DNA of 64,000 nucleotides from Maribrevibacterium harenarium (GTDB lineage Bacteria > Pseudomonadota > Gammaproteobacteria > Pseudomonadales > Marinomonadaceae): NCBI RefSeq assembly GCF_006385675.1, contig NZ_VFRR01000017.1, forward strand, positions 1 through 64,000. Direction: 5' to 3'. How positions within the stretch are numbered: the first letter of the stretch is position 1; the number at the start of each line of letters is the position of its first letter. The notes beneath the pieces are model-generated. The model did not search any database. It had not been told where the DNA came from and was given only the letters and a program-made list of their open reading frames with translations. Position numbers and translations under genes: made by a program. Of this stretch, positions 27,046 through 34,943 are shown in pieces.

Positions 27046-27074
27046 TCAGGTCACGAGATTTTTCTCACAAGAAT

Positions 27075-27150
27075 GGGTCGTTAGCTCAGTTGGTAGAGCA
27101 GTTGACTTTTAATCAATTGGTCACTGGTTCGAATCCAGTACGACCCACCA
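27075..27150 (+). tRNA. tRNA-Lys(TTT), copy 2
   Basis: Sequence identical to the copy at 26798-26873. Last gene of the plus-strand array. Confidence 0.97.
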
Positions 27151-27187
27151 TTCTTTCTCTTCTTTTCTCTTTCTTCTCTAGTATTTT

Positions 27188-27220
27188 CTAATCGCTAATC
27201 GCTAATCGCTAATCGCTAAT
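27188..27220. repeat. Tandem 7-bp repeat
   Basis: CTAATCG is repeated four times in a row (27188-27215), followed by a partial fifth copy CTAAT. It lies directly after the tRNA array. The remaining bases to 27419 are G/T-rich and I see no gene, promoter or clear hairpin in them. Confidence 0.9.
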
Positions 27221-27419
27221 TTTCAGATGTTTTGGTGTCTGTTGCTGCCTTTGGTTGCCCATAAGGTTTATGGGTGCACTGAAGTGGTGTTTTGATTTGG
27301 TGTGCTTGGTGTGGCGGGTGATTTTGGTGTTGATTAAATAGCTGCCGACTTTGATTGGGTGCGATCTAGATTTGAGTGTTTGGCTTAAATGAGGTGTCTA
27401 CGGATGTAGAAAAAAGAAA

Positions 27420-27503
<84 letters not shown>

Positions 27504-27554
27504 ACAAGAGCGGGGCAAATAGTACTTGCCTCGCCTTGTAATGTAAAGCCTTTT

Positions 27555-28508
27555 TTAGTGCTTGCCGAGTAATTTCTCTAATTTGGCTTTCATGCGCTCT
27601 TCAGCAGAAAGATTGGCAAACGGGTCGTCCTTTTCAGCAGCAATTTTTGTGGCTTTGTTGCTGGTTGGTTTGGTTTGGGTGCTTTGGTTACGCTTATTAG
27701 TGGGTTGTGGGCGTGACTTCTTCATTTTCATTGCTGCTGGGGCGCGCTTCTCAACCTTACCAGCAGGAGTCGGTGTAGTGTTAGGTAGAGCAGGCTCATC
27801 GCTTACTGGCGTGCCATTTAGGTCAATGCGCGGTTGTCCGGTAAGTAGGCACTTTTTATAGCGGTCAGAGCGCGTATAGGTGGCTAGGGCACGGCGCTGC
27901 TTACTGGCGTTGAAGTTATCATCGAGTTCCATGTCCTTATCGATCCCTACTTTCAGCGGGCGAGGATTGTTCCAGTCAAACGCTTTCGGGTAGCGTTCTT
28001 CCAGTAGGCGAATCAAGCGACGGTTGTTTTTCTGGTTCTTTTGGCGGCGTTTTTGTTCAGCGCTTAAAGTTGTCGTGGTGTCATTGATCGCTTCCTGGTT
28101 GGCATCTTCAGAAAGTAGCTGTTCAGAGGCCTCTGGCGCGATAGTTTGATTTTCTTGGGTCATGGTTTCGATTGATTGATTAGTGAATGTCTCTGGAAGA
28201 TTGGCGCTTGGTGCCGTCATGCCAAGATCAAAGCAAAGCTGATTCTCGGTATCTCCCGCGTTGTTATGACCATCCTCGGGATTTAGTGGAAGTAGGTCAA
28301 GGGATTCTTCTATGTAGAGTTGTAACCGGTCTTCAGTAGAGCGCTTCAATGGCTGTGCCAGCAGGTCTGGCTGTGCCGCTTGTGGAGTAACTGGAGTCGG
28401 TGATGTTGCGCTCAGAGAGCGTAAGCGCTGGATTTCTTCATGAGCCTCGCTCAGTGCTGTTAGAAGCGTTTCTATACGCTGTTCCAGCGTTTTGATAAGT
28501 TGATCCAT
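27555..28508 (-). CDS. ProQ/FinO-domain RNA-binding protein with N-terminal coiled coil
   Basis: A 317-residue protein. A coiled coil covers about 1-32 and a low-complexity acidic linker about 35-150. A ProQ/FinO domain follows at about 163-240, with LLEERYPKAFDWNNPRPLKV and YTRSDRYKKCLLTGQPRIDL as in RNA chaperone ProQ. The tail is Lys/Pro/Thr-rich and ends EERMKAKLEKLLGK. ProQ-family proteins bind structured sRNAs and mRNA 3' ends. The domain order differs from E. coli ProQ, where the FinO domain comes first. It is last in a cluster with flgP/flgT-like genes. Confidence 0.88.
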   Translation of the reverse strand: MDQLIKTLEQRIETLLTALSEAHEEIQRLRSLSATSPTPVTPQAAQPDLLAQPLKRSTEDRLQLYIEESLDLLPLNPEDGHNNAGDTENQLCFDLGMTAPSANLPETFTNQSIETMTQENQTIAPEASEQLLSEDANQEAINDTTTTLSAEQKRRQKNQKNNRRLIRLLEERYPKAFDWNNPRPLKVGIDKDMELDDNFNASKQRRALATYTRSDRYKKCLLTGQPRIDLNGTPVSDEPALPNTTPTPAGKVEKRAPAAMKMKKSRPQPTNKRNQSTQTKPTSNKATKIAAEKDDPFANLSAEERMKAKLEKLLGKH

Positions 28509-28519
28509 GAGGAGCGTCC

Positions 28520-28681
28520 CTATAGCGGATTCAATGGCACGGAAGGAGTATTGGCACGTCCGACCATTTCATGTCTCTGTTGTTCGGTGGGCATAACAAT
28601 GGTGGTAAATGGGTTGTGTAGCCACCAACGATAAGCGCCAAATGCAGCCAGCACCACGAGCAAAGTAGAGAAAAGTTTCAT
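28520..28681 (-). CDS. 53-residue single-pass membrane protein
   Basis: Short reading frame starting ATG at 28681 (MKLFSTLLVVLAAFGAYRWW) with a hydrophobic segment at about 3-20 and a polar tail rich in Pro, Thr and Gln. It begins three bases after the stop of the barrel gene and ends 11 bases before the ProQ-like start, so it fits tightly in the operon. Translational coupling with the upstream gene is likely because no strong ribosome site is seen. I do not recognise a family. Confidence 0.7.
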   Translation of the reverse strand: MKLFSTLLVVLAAFGAYRWWLHNPFTTIVMPTEQQRHEMVGRANTPSVPLNPL

Positions 28682-28684
28682 AAG

Positions 28685-29152
28685 CTAAAAAGCGAGTCCA
28701 ACGCCAATAGTCGCCATTTTGTCGTAGGCTGTGTTGTCACTATTAAAGACTTTGAGAAAAATATCCATGCGGGTGTTATTGGAGGTTGCGACACGTAAGC
28801 CTGCTTCTGGGTAGTAAGCATTATTGTCTACCAAGTAGTAGCCTAGGCCTAAATAACTCCACACTGGGGTGCTACCGCCCCAATTAAACAAGGGTGTAGG
28901 GCTATAAAAGCGCACACCATAGTTGATTGCGCTTTCAAAGCTGTCCCGCATAATGAATGCGAAGCCACCGTAGAGTGATAAACTGCGGGGAAACACATAT
29001 TCTACGGCGGTGTTGAGTACCGTGGTGGTCGTGCCGGTAGCAGTGGATGGCTGGCTAAACACCGCATCATAAGTGATAAGTGTAGAAAATTGTCCAGCGG
29101 CCGACGCGCTGGTGGCTCCCAGTACGAGGGCAGCTGCAACAATCTTTTTCAT
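28685..29152 (-). CDS. Small outer-membrane beta-barrel-like protein
   Basis: A 155-residue protein with a clear signal peptide (MKKIVAAALVLGATSASAAG, cleavage near 19). The mature part has alternating hydrophobic strands with aromatic residues and ends KMATIGVGLAF; a terminal Phe is the usual BAM recognition signal. The size suits an eight-stranded barrel. Function is unknown. Its ATG follows the stop of the coiled-coil gene by one base. Confidence 0.75.
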   Translation of the reverse strand: MKKIVAAALVLGATSASAAGQFSTLITYDAVFSQPSTATGTTTTVLNTAVEYVFPRSLSLYGGFAFIMRDSFESAINYGVRFYSPTPLFNWGGSTPVWSYLGLGYYLVDNNAYYPEAGLRVATSNNTRMDIFLKVFNSDNTAYDKMATIGVGLAF

Positions 29153-29153
29153 C

Positions 29154-29381
29154 TTAGTTGTGATCCAGTTGGTTAAGGCGATTCAACATATTGGACAGAG
29201 AATTTTCCCAATTGCTGTGTTTTTCGCCGACTTCATTGAGTTGAGTTTTAAGTTCATCGCGCTCTTCGGAAAGTTCGTAATTTTGCATTTCCAACTCGGA
29301 AATACGTTGTCTTAGAGTTTGGATCTCTTCAACTGCGCCATTAATACGTTGTTCTAGGTGGTGTAGTAGTTCGTTATTCAT
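29154..29381 (-). CDS. ZapB-like coiled-coil protein
   Basis: A 75-residue, almost wholly coiled-coil protein (heptads of Leu/Ile/Met from residue 4 to 50) with HSNWENSLSNMLNRLNQL at its end. Length, charge and the Trp near the C-terminus resemble ZapB/TIGR02449 proteins that bundle FtsZ through ZapA. zapA is not in the window. A role in division is therefore only an analogy; it might serve the flagellar neighbours instead. Confidence 0.65.
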   Translation of the reverse strand: MNNELLHHLEQRINGAVEEIQTLRQRISELEMQNYELSEERDELKTQLNEVGEKHSNWENSLSNMLNRLNQLDHN

Positions 29382-29432
29382 AAATACTGCCTTATGGCTG
29401 TTTGTTGCGTTAATTCTGCTGATTGTATGGAT

Positions 29433-30629
29433 TTACCACGCGATAACAACATCTTGTTGCTGAACATTTAGTACCCGCGCGTCTACACTAAGCTCACCAA
29501 TGGCAAAGTTGGGTTGTACCTGAGTGATAGTGACATTGATGTTGGCATTGTTGAGCTGGGTTTGCGGGGTCTGCATTTGGTCAAATATTTCGTAGCGCCG
29601 GAACACTTGAAACTGGTCTCCCTGTTTGATTCCGGCCAATGAGCCGGCAGAGATATGGATCTTGTTGCCTTCGGTACGAAAAATGTTGGCCACAAAAGGT
29701 TGGCAGCGTAGCTTGTCGCTGGTATCGAGAGCGCTAGCCCAGAGAGCTTGAGCGACTACTCTGCCATAATGGGTGGTCCAGAAACGGCCACTGCCGAAAC
29801 CAATTTTTTCCCGTTCGGAAATATCCCACTCTCCCACTTCTTGCACCCGATCCTCAAAAATGAGGGCGCCACTAAACCCATCATAAACATAGATGTCGAC
29901 AACAAAGTTGCGCTGGTGATCTTCTTTGTTGGCCCAACTCAAGAGGCTATTTAATGGCGTTTTTTGATCAGGGTGTTTGGGGTATAACTCGCCAATATCT
30001 CGAATCACGCCACTGACTACGTACTGAACCCCTAGCTCTTCACCAATTCGGGCAACATCGGTGAGGGAGCCATCGTAGTTAGTAGAGGTGGGAGCGTTAA
30101 TCAGATCTGGGTACATGGTGATATTGGTTGCCGAGAGCGCCCGAAGATAGCCTTGGCGATTGATTTCATCCACTAAGCTTTTAGGAAGTAAGCGCGTAAT
30201 ATCATGCAAGTTGCCCAAAGAAGCCTGTTGTGGCGTCTGCAACGCAAAGCCTGTGACGCCGACAAATTTGCGATAAAGGTTGGTAGTGCCATTGTCACAC
30301 ATGGCCTCTGGGCTTACGTCTACACTGATGGTTAGACTCAGGAAATCGCCGTCGATACTTTCCGCGATGATATTGGCATTTTTGGTCGCACCGCCACTTT
30401 GCACTACTACGGAGGAGTCGACTTCCCCGTTGTTTAGCCGTTCATTAGCCCGCACCCGGCTACTGGCTTGTAGTACGGCTTGTTTGATTGCCTGTTGGGT
30501 AGCACGATAGCGGGCATCGGCCACATCGCCGTTGTAGATTACGGCTTGTCCGCGGGCTTCAATAGTGTCGCCAACAGCGGGCAGAGCAAGTAGCAGAGCA
30601 AAAGTGAGAGTAAGCCAGCTTAAACGCAT
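29433..30629 (-). CDS. flgT: Flagellar assembly protein T-like (FlgT)
   Basis: Exported protein of 398 residues with signal peptide ending LPAVGD near residue 20. The start of the mature part, EARGQAVIYNGDVADARYRAT, and the middle segment on VVSGVIRDIGE fit FlgT, which forms the H ring around the basal body of sodium-driven polar flagella in Vibrio. The C-terminal domain holds VVAQALWASALDTSDK and a KQGDQFQVFRR barrel-like part. Its ATG overlaps the TAA of the upstream flgP-like gene (TAATG). Confidence 0.87.
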   Translation of the reverse strand: MRLSWLTLTFALLLALPAVGDTIEARGQAVIYNGDVADARYRATQQAIKQAVLQASSRVRANERLNNGEVDSSVVVQSGGATKNANIIAESIDGDFLSLTISVDVSPEAMCDNGTTNLYRKFVGVTGFALQTPQQASLGNLHDITRLLPKSLVDEINRQGYLRALSATNITMYPDLINAPTSTNYDGSLTDVARIGEELGVQYVVSGVIRDIGELYPKHPDQKTPLNSLLSWANKEDHQRNFVVDIYVYDGFSGALIFEDRVQEVGEWDISEREKIGFGSGRFWTTHYGRVVAQALWASALDTSDKLRCQPFVANIFRTEGNKIHISAGSLAGIKQGDQFQVFRRYEIFDQMQTPQTQLNNANINVTITQVQPNFAIGELSVDARVLNVQQQDVVIAW

Positions 30630-31249
30630 TATTCAACCGTATAGAAGTTGCTAGGTTGGGAAGTGTAGGAACTGTTCACGCCTGTATTTTGGCTGCCGGA
30701 GCGGATCTGACAGCCAGGGTTGCTCAAGATACTGCTAGGGGAGCTAACGCACTGGCGGAAGTTTTCTTGCAAGGCCATTTCTACCACGGTTTCAAAGGTG
30801 CCGTCTTCCAGTTCCCGTTGGGAAATCACTTTTGCCCCAACCAAGTAGGCATCTACGTAAGTGCGCAATTCATCGTGTTGCATCATAAGATTGCTAAGGG
30901 AGCTGGTGCCGTCGATTTTTAAGCCGTATACCCGTTCAGAGAGATTACGATAAGCGTCGAGCTTCGAGCCACGCAAAGCCATCAAGCGAGCTTGGGGCTT
31001 AGACATGTTTTTCGAGGTGATGGGTGCGGAATAGCCCGTCGCATTGACAATGATAGGATCGCGTGGCACCACATCGACAATCTCGATATCTCGCCCCGCC
31101 ATAGTGCTACCGCCTTGGGAGTTGGTGACTACGCTGTCATTGCATGGGGCAACTGAGTTGCAATCGAAGGTTGGGCGAGGGCCGCCGCTACAGGCCGCAA
31201 GTAGTGTGGCGACACCAAATACAATAGTTAACTTTCCTAAGTGCCTCAT
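30629..31249 (-). CDS. flgP: FlgP-like (LPP20 family) lipoprotein
   Basis: Lipoprotein of 206 residues with lipobox LLAAC (Cys near residue 20). The domain with MSKPQARLMALRGSKLDAYR and LSERVYGLKIDGTSSLSNLM fits the LPP20/FlgP family, outer-membrane flagellar proteins of Vibrio and Campylobacter. It overlaps flgT by one base and follows a small lipoprotein gene by 17 bases. FlgO, the usual third member, is not recognised here. The C-terminal 40 residues are Ser/Asn-rich and look disordered. Confidence 0.82.
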   Translation of the reverse strand: MRHLGKLTIVFGVATLLAACSGGPRPTFDCNSVAPCNDSVVTNSQGGSTMAGRDIEIVDVVPRDPIIVNATGYSAPITSKNMSKPQARLMALRGSKLDAYRNLSERVYGLKIDGTSSLSNLMMQHDELRTYVDAYLVGAKVISQRELEDGTFETVVEMALQENFRQCVSSPSSILSNPGCQIRSGSQNTGVNSSYTSQPSNFYTVE

Positions 31250-31266
31250 GGGGCCTCCAAATTCAA

Positions 31267-31431
31267 TCAGTGAACGCGATAAATGATGACTTTGCCTGGT
31301 GTAATAATATCAGCCGGCATGGCAGCATCACTGGTAGGGGTAGGAACCATTTCCGTGTCCCCCTGATAGTAGTGGTTGTAGGTACATCCCGATAGCACCA
31401 GTGTCGTTAACAAGAGTATTAATGGCTTCAT
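31267..31431 (-). CDS. 54-residue lipoprotein at the head of the flgP-flgT cluster
   Basis: Short reading frame from ATG 31431 with MKPLILLLTTLVLSGC, a good lipoprotein signal with Cys at 16, and a mature chain of only 39 residues ending GKVIIYRVH. GTTTGAGGCAG upstream is a suitable ribosome site. It is 17 bases from flgP on the same strand, so it is probably co-transcribed. I do not recognise it; it is much shorter than FlgO. Confidence 0.78.
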   Translation of the reverse strand: MKPLILLLTTLVLSGCTYNHYYQGDTEMVPTPTSDAAMPADIITPGKVIIYRVH

Positions 31432-31617
31432 TTTCTGCCTCAAACAATATCACATACCTAGTGTTTTCGGTGAATCTGCTCACAACTTAAGCCATTTTAC
31501 GGTAATGACGGGGTTTTCGTATAGGTTTTGACGCGCTTCTTTTGTCCTTCAAAAGATTGGTTAAAAAGTAACCTATAAGCTACGCTTCTGAGAGCAGTGC
31601 CAATCAAATGGGGGTGA

Positions 31618-32595
31618 ATGATGAAAACACCGACAACCTACAGCTTGATGTCAGAACCAATTAGTTTAGCCGCGCGCCTGCGCTTCGATGTGGAGCAGAC
31701 CCTACAGCAGCTCTACGCTGATTCATCTTTGGCAGAGCGCCTAGATGACCTTTATCTACCTTTTGCCCAATGGGTTGCCCATCATGCTAGCGCCAGAAAT
31801 AAAACGTTAGTGGTCGGCATGGGAGGGCCACAAGGCTGTGGCAAGACCACTTTTGCAACGGTGGTAAGTCATATCTTAACGAAAGGATTTAACCTAAATA
31901 CCGTGGTAGTGAGTCTCGATGACCTTTACTACACTCGTGCAGAGCGGCGCCACCATGCGGAGCAAATCCATCCGCTATTTGCGACCCGCGGCGTGCCAGG
32001 AACCCACGATGTGATGTTGGCTGAGATGATTTTCGAGCGTCTTTGTCATTTGTGCCGGGATGAAGTTATGTTTGTGCCGACCTTTGATAAATCCCTCGAT
32101 GACCGCAAACCAGTTCATAAATGGACGGAGGTAGTGGGGCCGGTTGATGTGATCTTATTTGAGGGGTGGTGTGTGGGAGCCAATGCCGCCCCAGATGGGA
32201 GTTTGTCAGAGCCGCTCAATTCCCTAGAGGCGCAGTTAGATGTTGATGGTCACTGGCGTCATGGGGTGAATCGCGCTTTGGCGGAGGATTATACGAAGCT
32301 ATTCTCTCGAATTGATATTCAGTGTTGGATGCAGCCACCGAGTTTCGATGTGGTGTACGACTGGCGTAACAAACAGGAGCGTATGTTAGAGGCACATCTC
32401 CATGATATTCATGGCGGGATCCTAGATACGTTGGACTTACAGCTAATGTCTGAGCAAGAGTTGCGTGGTTTTATGCATTATTTTGAGCGTATCACCAAGC
32501 GTATGATTGCTGAGATGCCGAAACACTGTGATGTCTTGTTTGAATTAAATGAGCATCAGCGTGTGATGAGTATGGTATTGCCACAGTCTCATTAA
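31618..32595 (+). CDS. P-loop kinase resembling plant-type D-glycerate 3-kinase
   Basis: A 325-residue P-loop protein. GMGGPQGCGKTTFA (residues 66-79) is the Walker A loop in the form seen in GLYK-type glycerate kinases, SLDDLYYTRAER holds the substrate-side Asp, and FEGWCVG is the Walker-B-like segment. FNLDDYYL-type residues of phosphoribulokinase relatives are partly conserved. Glycerate phosphorylation is the best guess; other small-molecule substrates are possible. ATG at 31618 follows GGGGGTGA. It diverges from the flgP cluster. Confidence 0.72.
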   Translation: MMKTPTTYSLMSEPISLAARLRFDVEQTLQQLYADSSLAERLDDLYLPFAQWVAHHASARNKTLVVGMGGPQGCGKTTFATVVSHILTKGFNLNTVVVSLDDLYYTRAERRHHAEQIHPLFATRGVPGTHDVMLAEMIFERLCHLCRDEVMFVPTFDKSLDDRKPVHKWTEVVGPVDVILFEGWCVGANAAPDGSLSEPLNSLEAQLDVDGHWRHGVNRALAEDYTKLFSRIDIQCWMQPPSFDVVYDWRNKQERMLEAHLHDIHGGILDTLDLQLMSEQELRGFMHYFERITKRMIAEMPKHCDVLFELNEHQRVMSMVLPQSH

Positions 32596-32655
32596 ATGGC
32601 TGAGTTGTGATAGTCTTGGCGTCATTATGCTAGAAAATTTTTGTGGAGAATTAGC

Positions 32656-33324
32656 GTGACGCCAACACTTCAATATATTCAGATGGATACTAATCCAGAT
32701 CAAGCGCCCCAATACGGTGTGATTTGGTTGCATGGCCTCGGAGCCGATGGTAATGACTTTGCGGGGTTAGCGCCTGAGCTTCGGCTCGACTCGTCGGTTC
32801 GCTTTATCTTTCCTCACGCACCAATGCGATCCGTCACCATCAATGGTGGAATGAAAATGCGGGCTTGGTACGATATTTTGGAAATGAGCCTCGACCGTAA
32901 GGTGGATATGGCGAACATTCTGGAATCGCGCCAGCAGATTGATGAATTGGTGGATGAGCTGGTCGCCGCAGGCGTGCCCTCCGAGCGTATTGTGATTGCG
33001 GGCTTCTCTCAAGGGGGCGTGATCGCCTACGACTACGCGTTAAATTCTGGGCGTAAATTAGCGGCGGTGCTGGCTTTGTCTACCTACCTTGCCGCGCCAG
33101 ATGCCCTAACCAGCGCCGCGAATAATGCCAATGGTGCAACGCCATTTTGCATTCATCATGGTACCTATGATCCGGTGGTGGTGCCGGAATTGGGTGAGCG
33201 TGCCCAAACGCTATTGCAGCGACAAGGCTACCCAGTAACCTACAAAACTTACCCAATGCCCCACGCGGTATGCCCTGCGCAAGTACAAGATTTGCGAGAC
33301 TGGGTTGGCAGCATTCTGATCTGA
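32656..33324 (+). CDS. Alpha/beta hydrolase, carboxylesterase/acyl-protein thioesterase type
   Basis: A 222-residue serine hydrolase of the phospholipase/carboxylesterase family. The oxyanion segment WLHGLGADGNDF, the nucleophile elbow GFSQGG (Ser near 113), the Asp in GTYDPVVV and the His in PMPHAVCP form the triad. It would cleave short esters or thioesters in the cytoplasm; no signal peptide is seen. GTG at 32656 is chosen because TTGTGGAGAA lies 6-10 bases upstream. suhB follows after nine bases and is probably co-transcribed. Confidence 0.88.
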   Translation: MTPTLQYIQMDTNPDQAPQYGVIWLHGLGADGNDFAGLAPELRLDSSVRFIFPHAPMRSVTINGGMKMRAWYDILEMSLDRKVDMANILESRQQIDELVDELVAAGVPSERIVIAGFSQGGVIAYDYALNSGRKLAAVLALSTYLAAPDALTSAANNANGATPFCIHHGTYDPVVVPELGERAQTLLQRQGYPVTYKTYPMPHAVCPAQVQDLRDWVGSILI

Positions 33325-33333
33325 GGAAATAGC

Positions 33334-34137
33334 ATGCAGCAGCAATGGTTAACCTTTGCCCGATCTTTGGCATCCCAAGCTGGAGATATAATCCGTCAGG
33401 CTCGGGCAAATGACGGCTTTGATCGAGAATTTAAAAGTGGTCATGAACTGGTGACCTCCACGGATTTGGCAGTGGATAAATTTTTGGTTGATGAGATTTC
33501 CAAGACGTATCCAAGCCACGTGATTTTTTCTGAAGAGTCTTCTCCTGCCACGCTGCTTGACCCAGAGTCTGACCAAGTTGTCTGGGTGATTGACCCCATT
33601 GATGGTACGGTGAATTTTGCCCAAGGCTTGGAGCATGTGGCGGTATCAATCGGGGTATATCAAGGTGGGCAGCGACGCGTGGGAGTGGTTGAGGCGCCGT
33701 TCCTGCATAAGCAATATTGGGCCGCCAAAGGGCAAGGTGCTTTTTGTAATGATCAACCCTTAGCAGCCGCCAGCGGTAAAGCGCTGCGCAACGCTGTGAT
33801 AGCAACGGGATTTCCCTATGTACGGGATAACCTAGATGAGCTGCTCGGGTATGTGCGTGAAATCCTAACCCATTGCCAAGATATTCGCCGTAACGGTTCG
33901 GCTGCGCTGGATTTGTGTGGCGTAGCGGAAGGGGTCTTGGACGGCTACTACGAGTCGGTGAAACCTTGGGATATGGCTGCTGGAGCCTTGATCGCCACAG
34001 AAGCTGGTGCGGTGGTTGGAGCCTTTGGCAAACAGCGTGCCGAGTGGCCCCTAGAGTTAAATGGAGATCACCTTTTAGTGGTATCTGCTGACCTGTATCA
34101 GTCTATATTAGAGATATTGCAAAAGTGCAAAAAATAA
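33334..34137 (+). CDS. Inositol monophosphatase family protein (SuhB-like)
   Basis: Lithium-sensitive type phosphatase of 267 residues. Metal ligands are visible in EES, IDPIDGTVNFAQG and KPWDMAAGALIATEAGA. It could hydrolyse inositol phosphate or other sugar phosphates. E. coli SuhB also binds RNA polymerase in rRNA antitermination, but the window has a VNFAQG variant where SuhB has TNFIHG, so I call it family level only. ATG at 33334 has TGAGGAAATAGC upstream. Confidence 0.85.
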   Translation: MQQQWLTFARSLASQAGDIIRQARANDGFDREFKSGHELVTSTDLAVDKFLVDEISKTYPSHVIFSEESSPATLLDPESDQVVWVIDPIDGTVNFAQGLEHVAVSIGVYQGGQRRVGVVEAPFLHKQYWAAKGQGAFCNDQPLAAASGKALRNAVIATGFPYVRDNLDELLGYVREILTHCQDIRRNGSAALDLCGVAEGVLDGYYESVKPWDMAAGALIATEAGAVVGAFGKQRAEWPLELNGDHLLVVSADLYQSILEILQKCKK

Positions 34138-34138
34138 G

Positions 34139-34152
34139 CTGATCTAGGTCAG
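34139..34152 (+). promoter_or_regulatory. FNR/ANR-like box
   Basis: CTGATCTAGGTCAG carries the two half-site cores TGAT and GTCA in the TTGAT-N4-ATCAA spacing; one base each side extends the palindrome. If it sits at -41.5, transcription starts near 34187 with a fair -10 (TAGAGT, 34174-34179), right before the small gene at 34209. Oxygen-dependent control is inferred. Confidence 0.6.
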
Positions 34153-34208
34153 CTCGCGCCATTCGGATTCCTCTAGAGTTAGACCTAATTCAAAGAGGAG
34201 GAAACATT

Positions 34209-34322
34209 ATGTTTTTAGATGATGTTGTATTAGCAGGCGTGATTACTGTAGGCCTAATGGTTGGATTCTTAGGTGTGTTTGGCGTGATTGCTTACCGCCG
34301 TATCAGTAAAGAAAAGAAATAA
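34209..34322 (+). CDS. 37-residue membrane protein, CcoM-like
   Basis: Short gene with an exceptionally strong ribosome site (AAAGAGGAGGAAAC). It encodes MFLDDVVLAGVITVGLMVGF followed by a second half of the helix and a basic tail (YRRISKEKK). Size, the start MF-D--V-AGV-TVGLM and the single transmembrane helix resemble CcoM, the small extra subunit of Pseudomonas cbb3 cytochrome oxidase, as I recall it. Like ccoM it is not beside a ccoNOQP operon here. An FNR/ANR-like box upstream and a terminator downstream make it a single-gene unit. Confidence 0.75.
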   Translation: MFLDDVVLAGVITVGLMVGFLGVFGVIAYRRISKEKK

Positions 34323-34346
34323 GTCGCCATTTTCATACAGATATCG

Positions 34347-34385
34347 AAGCCAAGCTGAGATAACCATTCTTAGCTTGGCTTTTTT
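34347..34385 (+). terminator. Terminator of the CcoM-like gene
   Basis: AAGCCAAGCT and AGCTTGGCTT form a 10-bp stem with a loop of about 15 bases, followed by a run of six T residues. Confidence 0.88.
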
Positions 34386-34463
34386 ATTGCTTAGCCTGTG
34401 ACCCATAACTGAGCCAGTGTAGAATGTCCTCCGTATAAATTTTTATTTACATGTAGGGGATTC

Positions 34464-34934
34464 ATGTCTACCACAGCTTTCATTTTGGCCATTTGTGCCA
34501 GCCTCGCGGTTATCGCCGTGTCGATCTATTTCATTCAGCGTCAGCTTAAGGTCAACCAGCTTCGCCAAGCCAAAATCAGTGCTGGTCGTGAATTTGTGCA
34601 GCAAGAGCGGCAAAAACGTATCGACAGCATTCGGATTCTGCTGCAAGCCGTGGAAGACGATGACAAGCTCACTTGGACAGAAGCCTCCATTCGTATCAAA
34701 AATTTACTCGATCAACTCAGTGTCGATTTTTCTGAACATGAGACAGTGTCAGCGTTTTACGAGTTAGAAGCCAAAACCCAACACATCCCCACCCATGACC
34801 AATGGAATCAACTGCCAGCTAACGCGCGTATGAAATACCGTTTAGAGATGGATAATCACGAAACTCAGTTGCTAGAACGCTTGCGTGCTGGCAAGCAGGT
34901 GTTGCTAGCCTATTCCTTTCCTATGCCGGATTAA
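34464..34934 (+). CDS. DUF2489 family membrane-anchored protein
   Basis: A 156-residue protein with one N-terminal membrane helix (about 4-24) and a helical cytoplasmic part. The segment RIDSIRILLQAVEDDDKLTW and the TEASIRIKNLLD stretch match DUF2489. The family has no known function. ATG at 34464 follows GTAGGGGATTC. It precedes another membrane-anchored small protein by nine bases, so the two probably form an operon that may extend to the MscS gene. Confidence 0.78.
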   Translation: MSTTAFILAICASLAVIAVSIYFIQRQLKVNQLRQAKISAGREFVQQERQKRIDSIRILLQAVEDDDKLTWTEASIRIKNLLDQLSVDFSEHETVSAFYELEAKTQHIPTHDQWNQLPANARMKYRLEMDNHETQLLERLRAGKQVLLAYSFPMPD

Positions 34935-34943
34935 CTCAAATCC

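Noticed and set aside
27188-27220. CRISPR-like repeat
   Set aside because: Unit length is 7 bases with no spacers.
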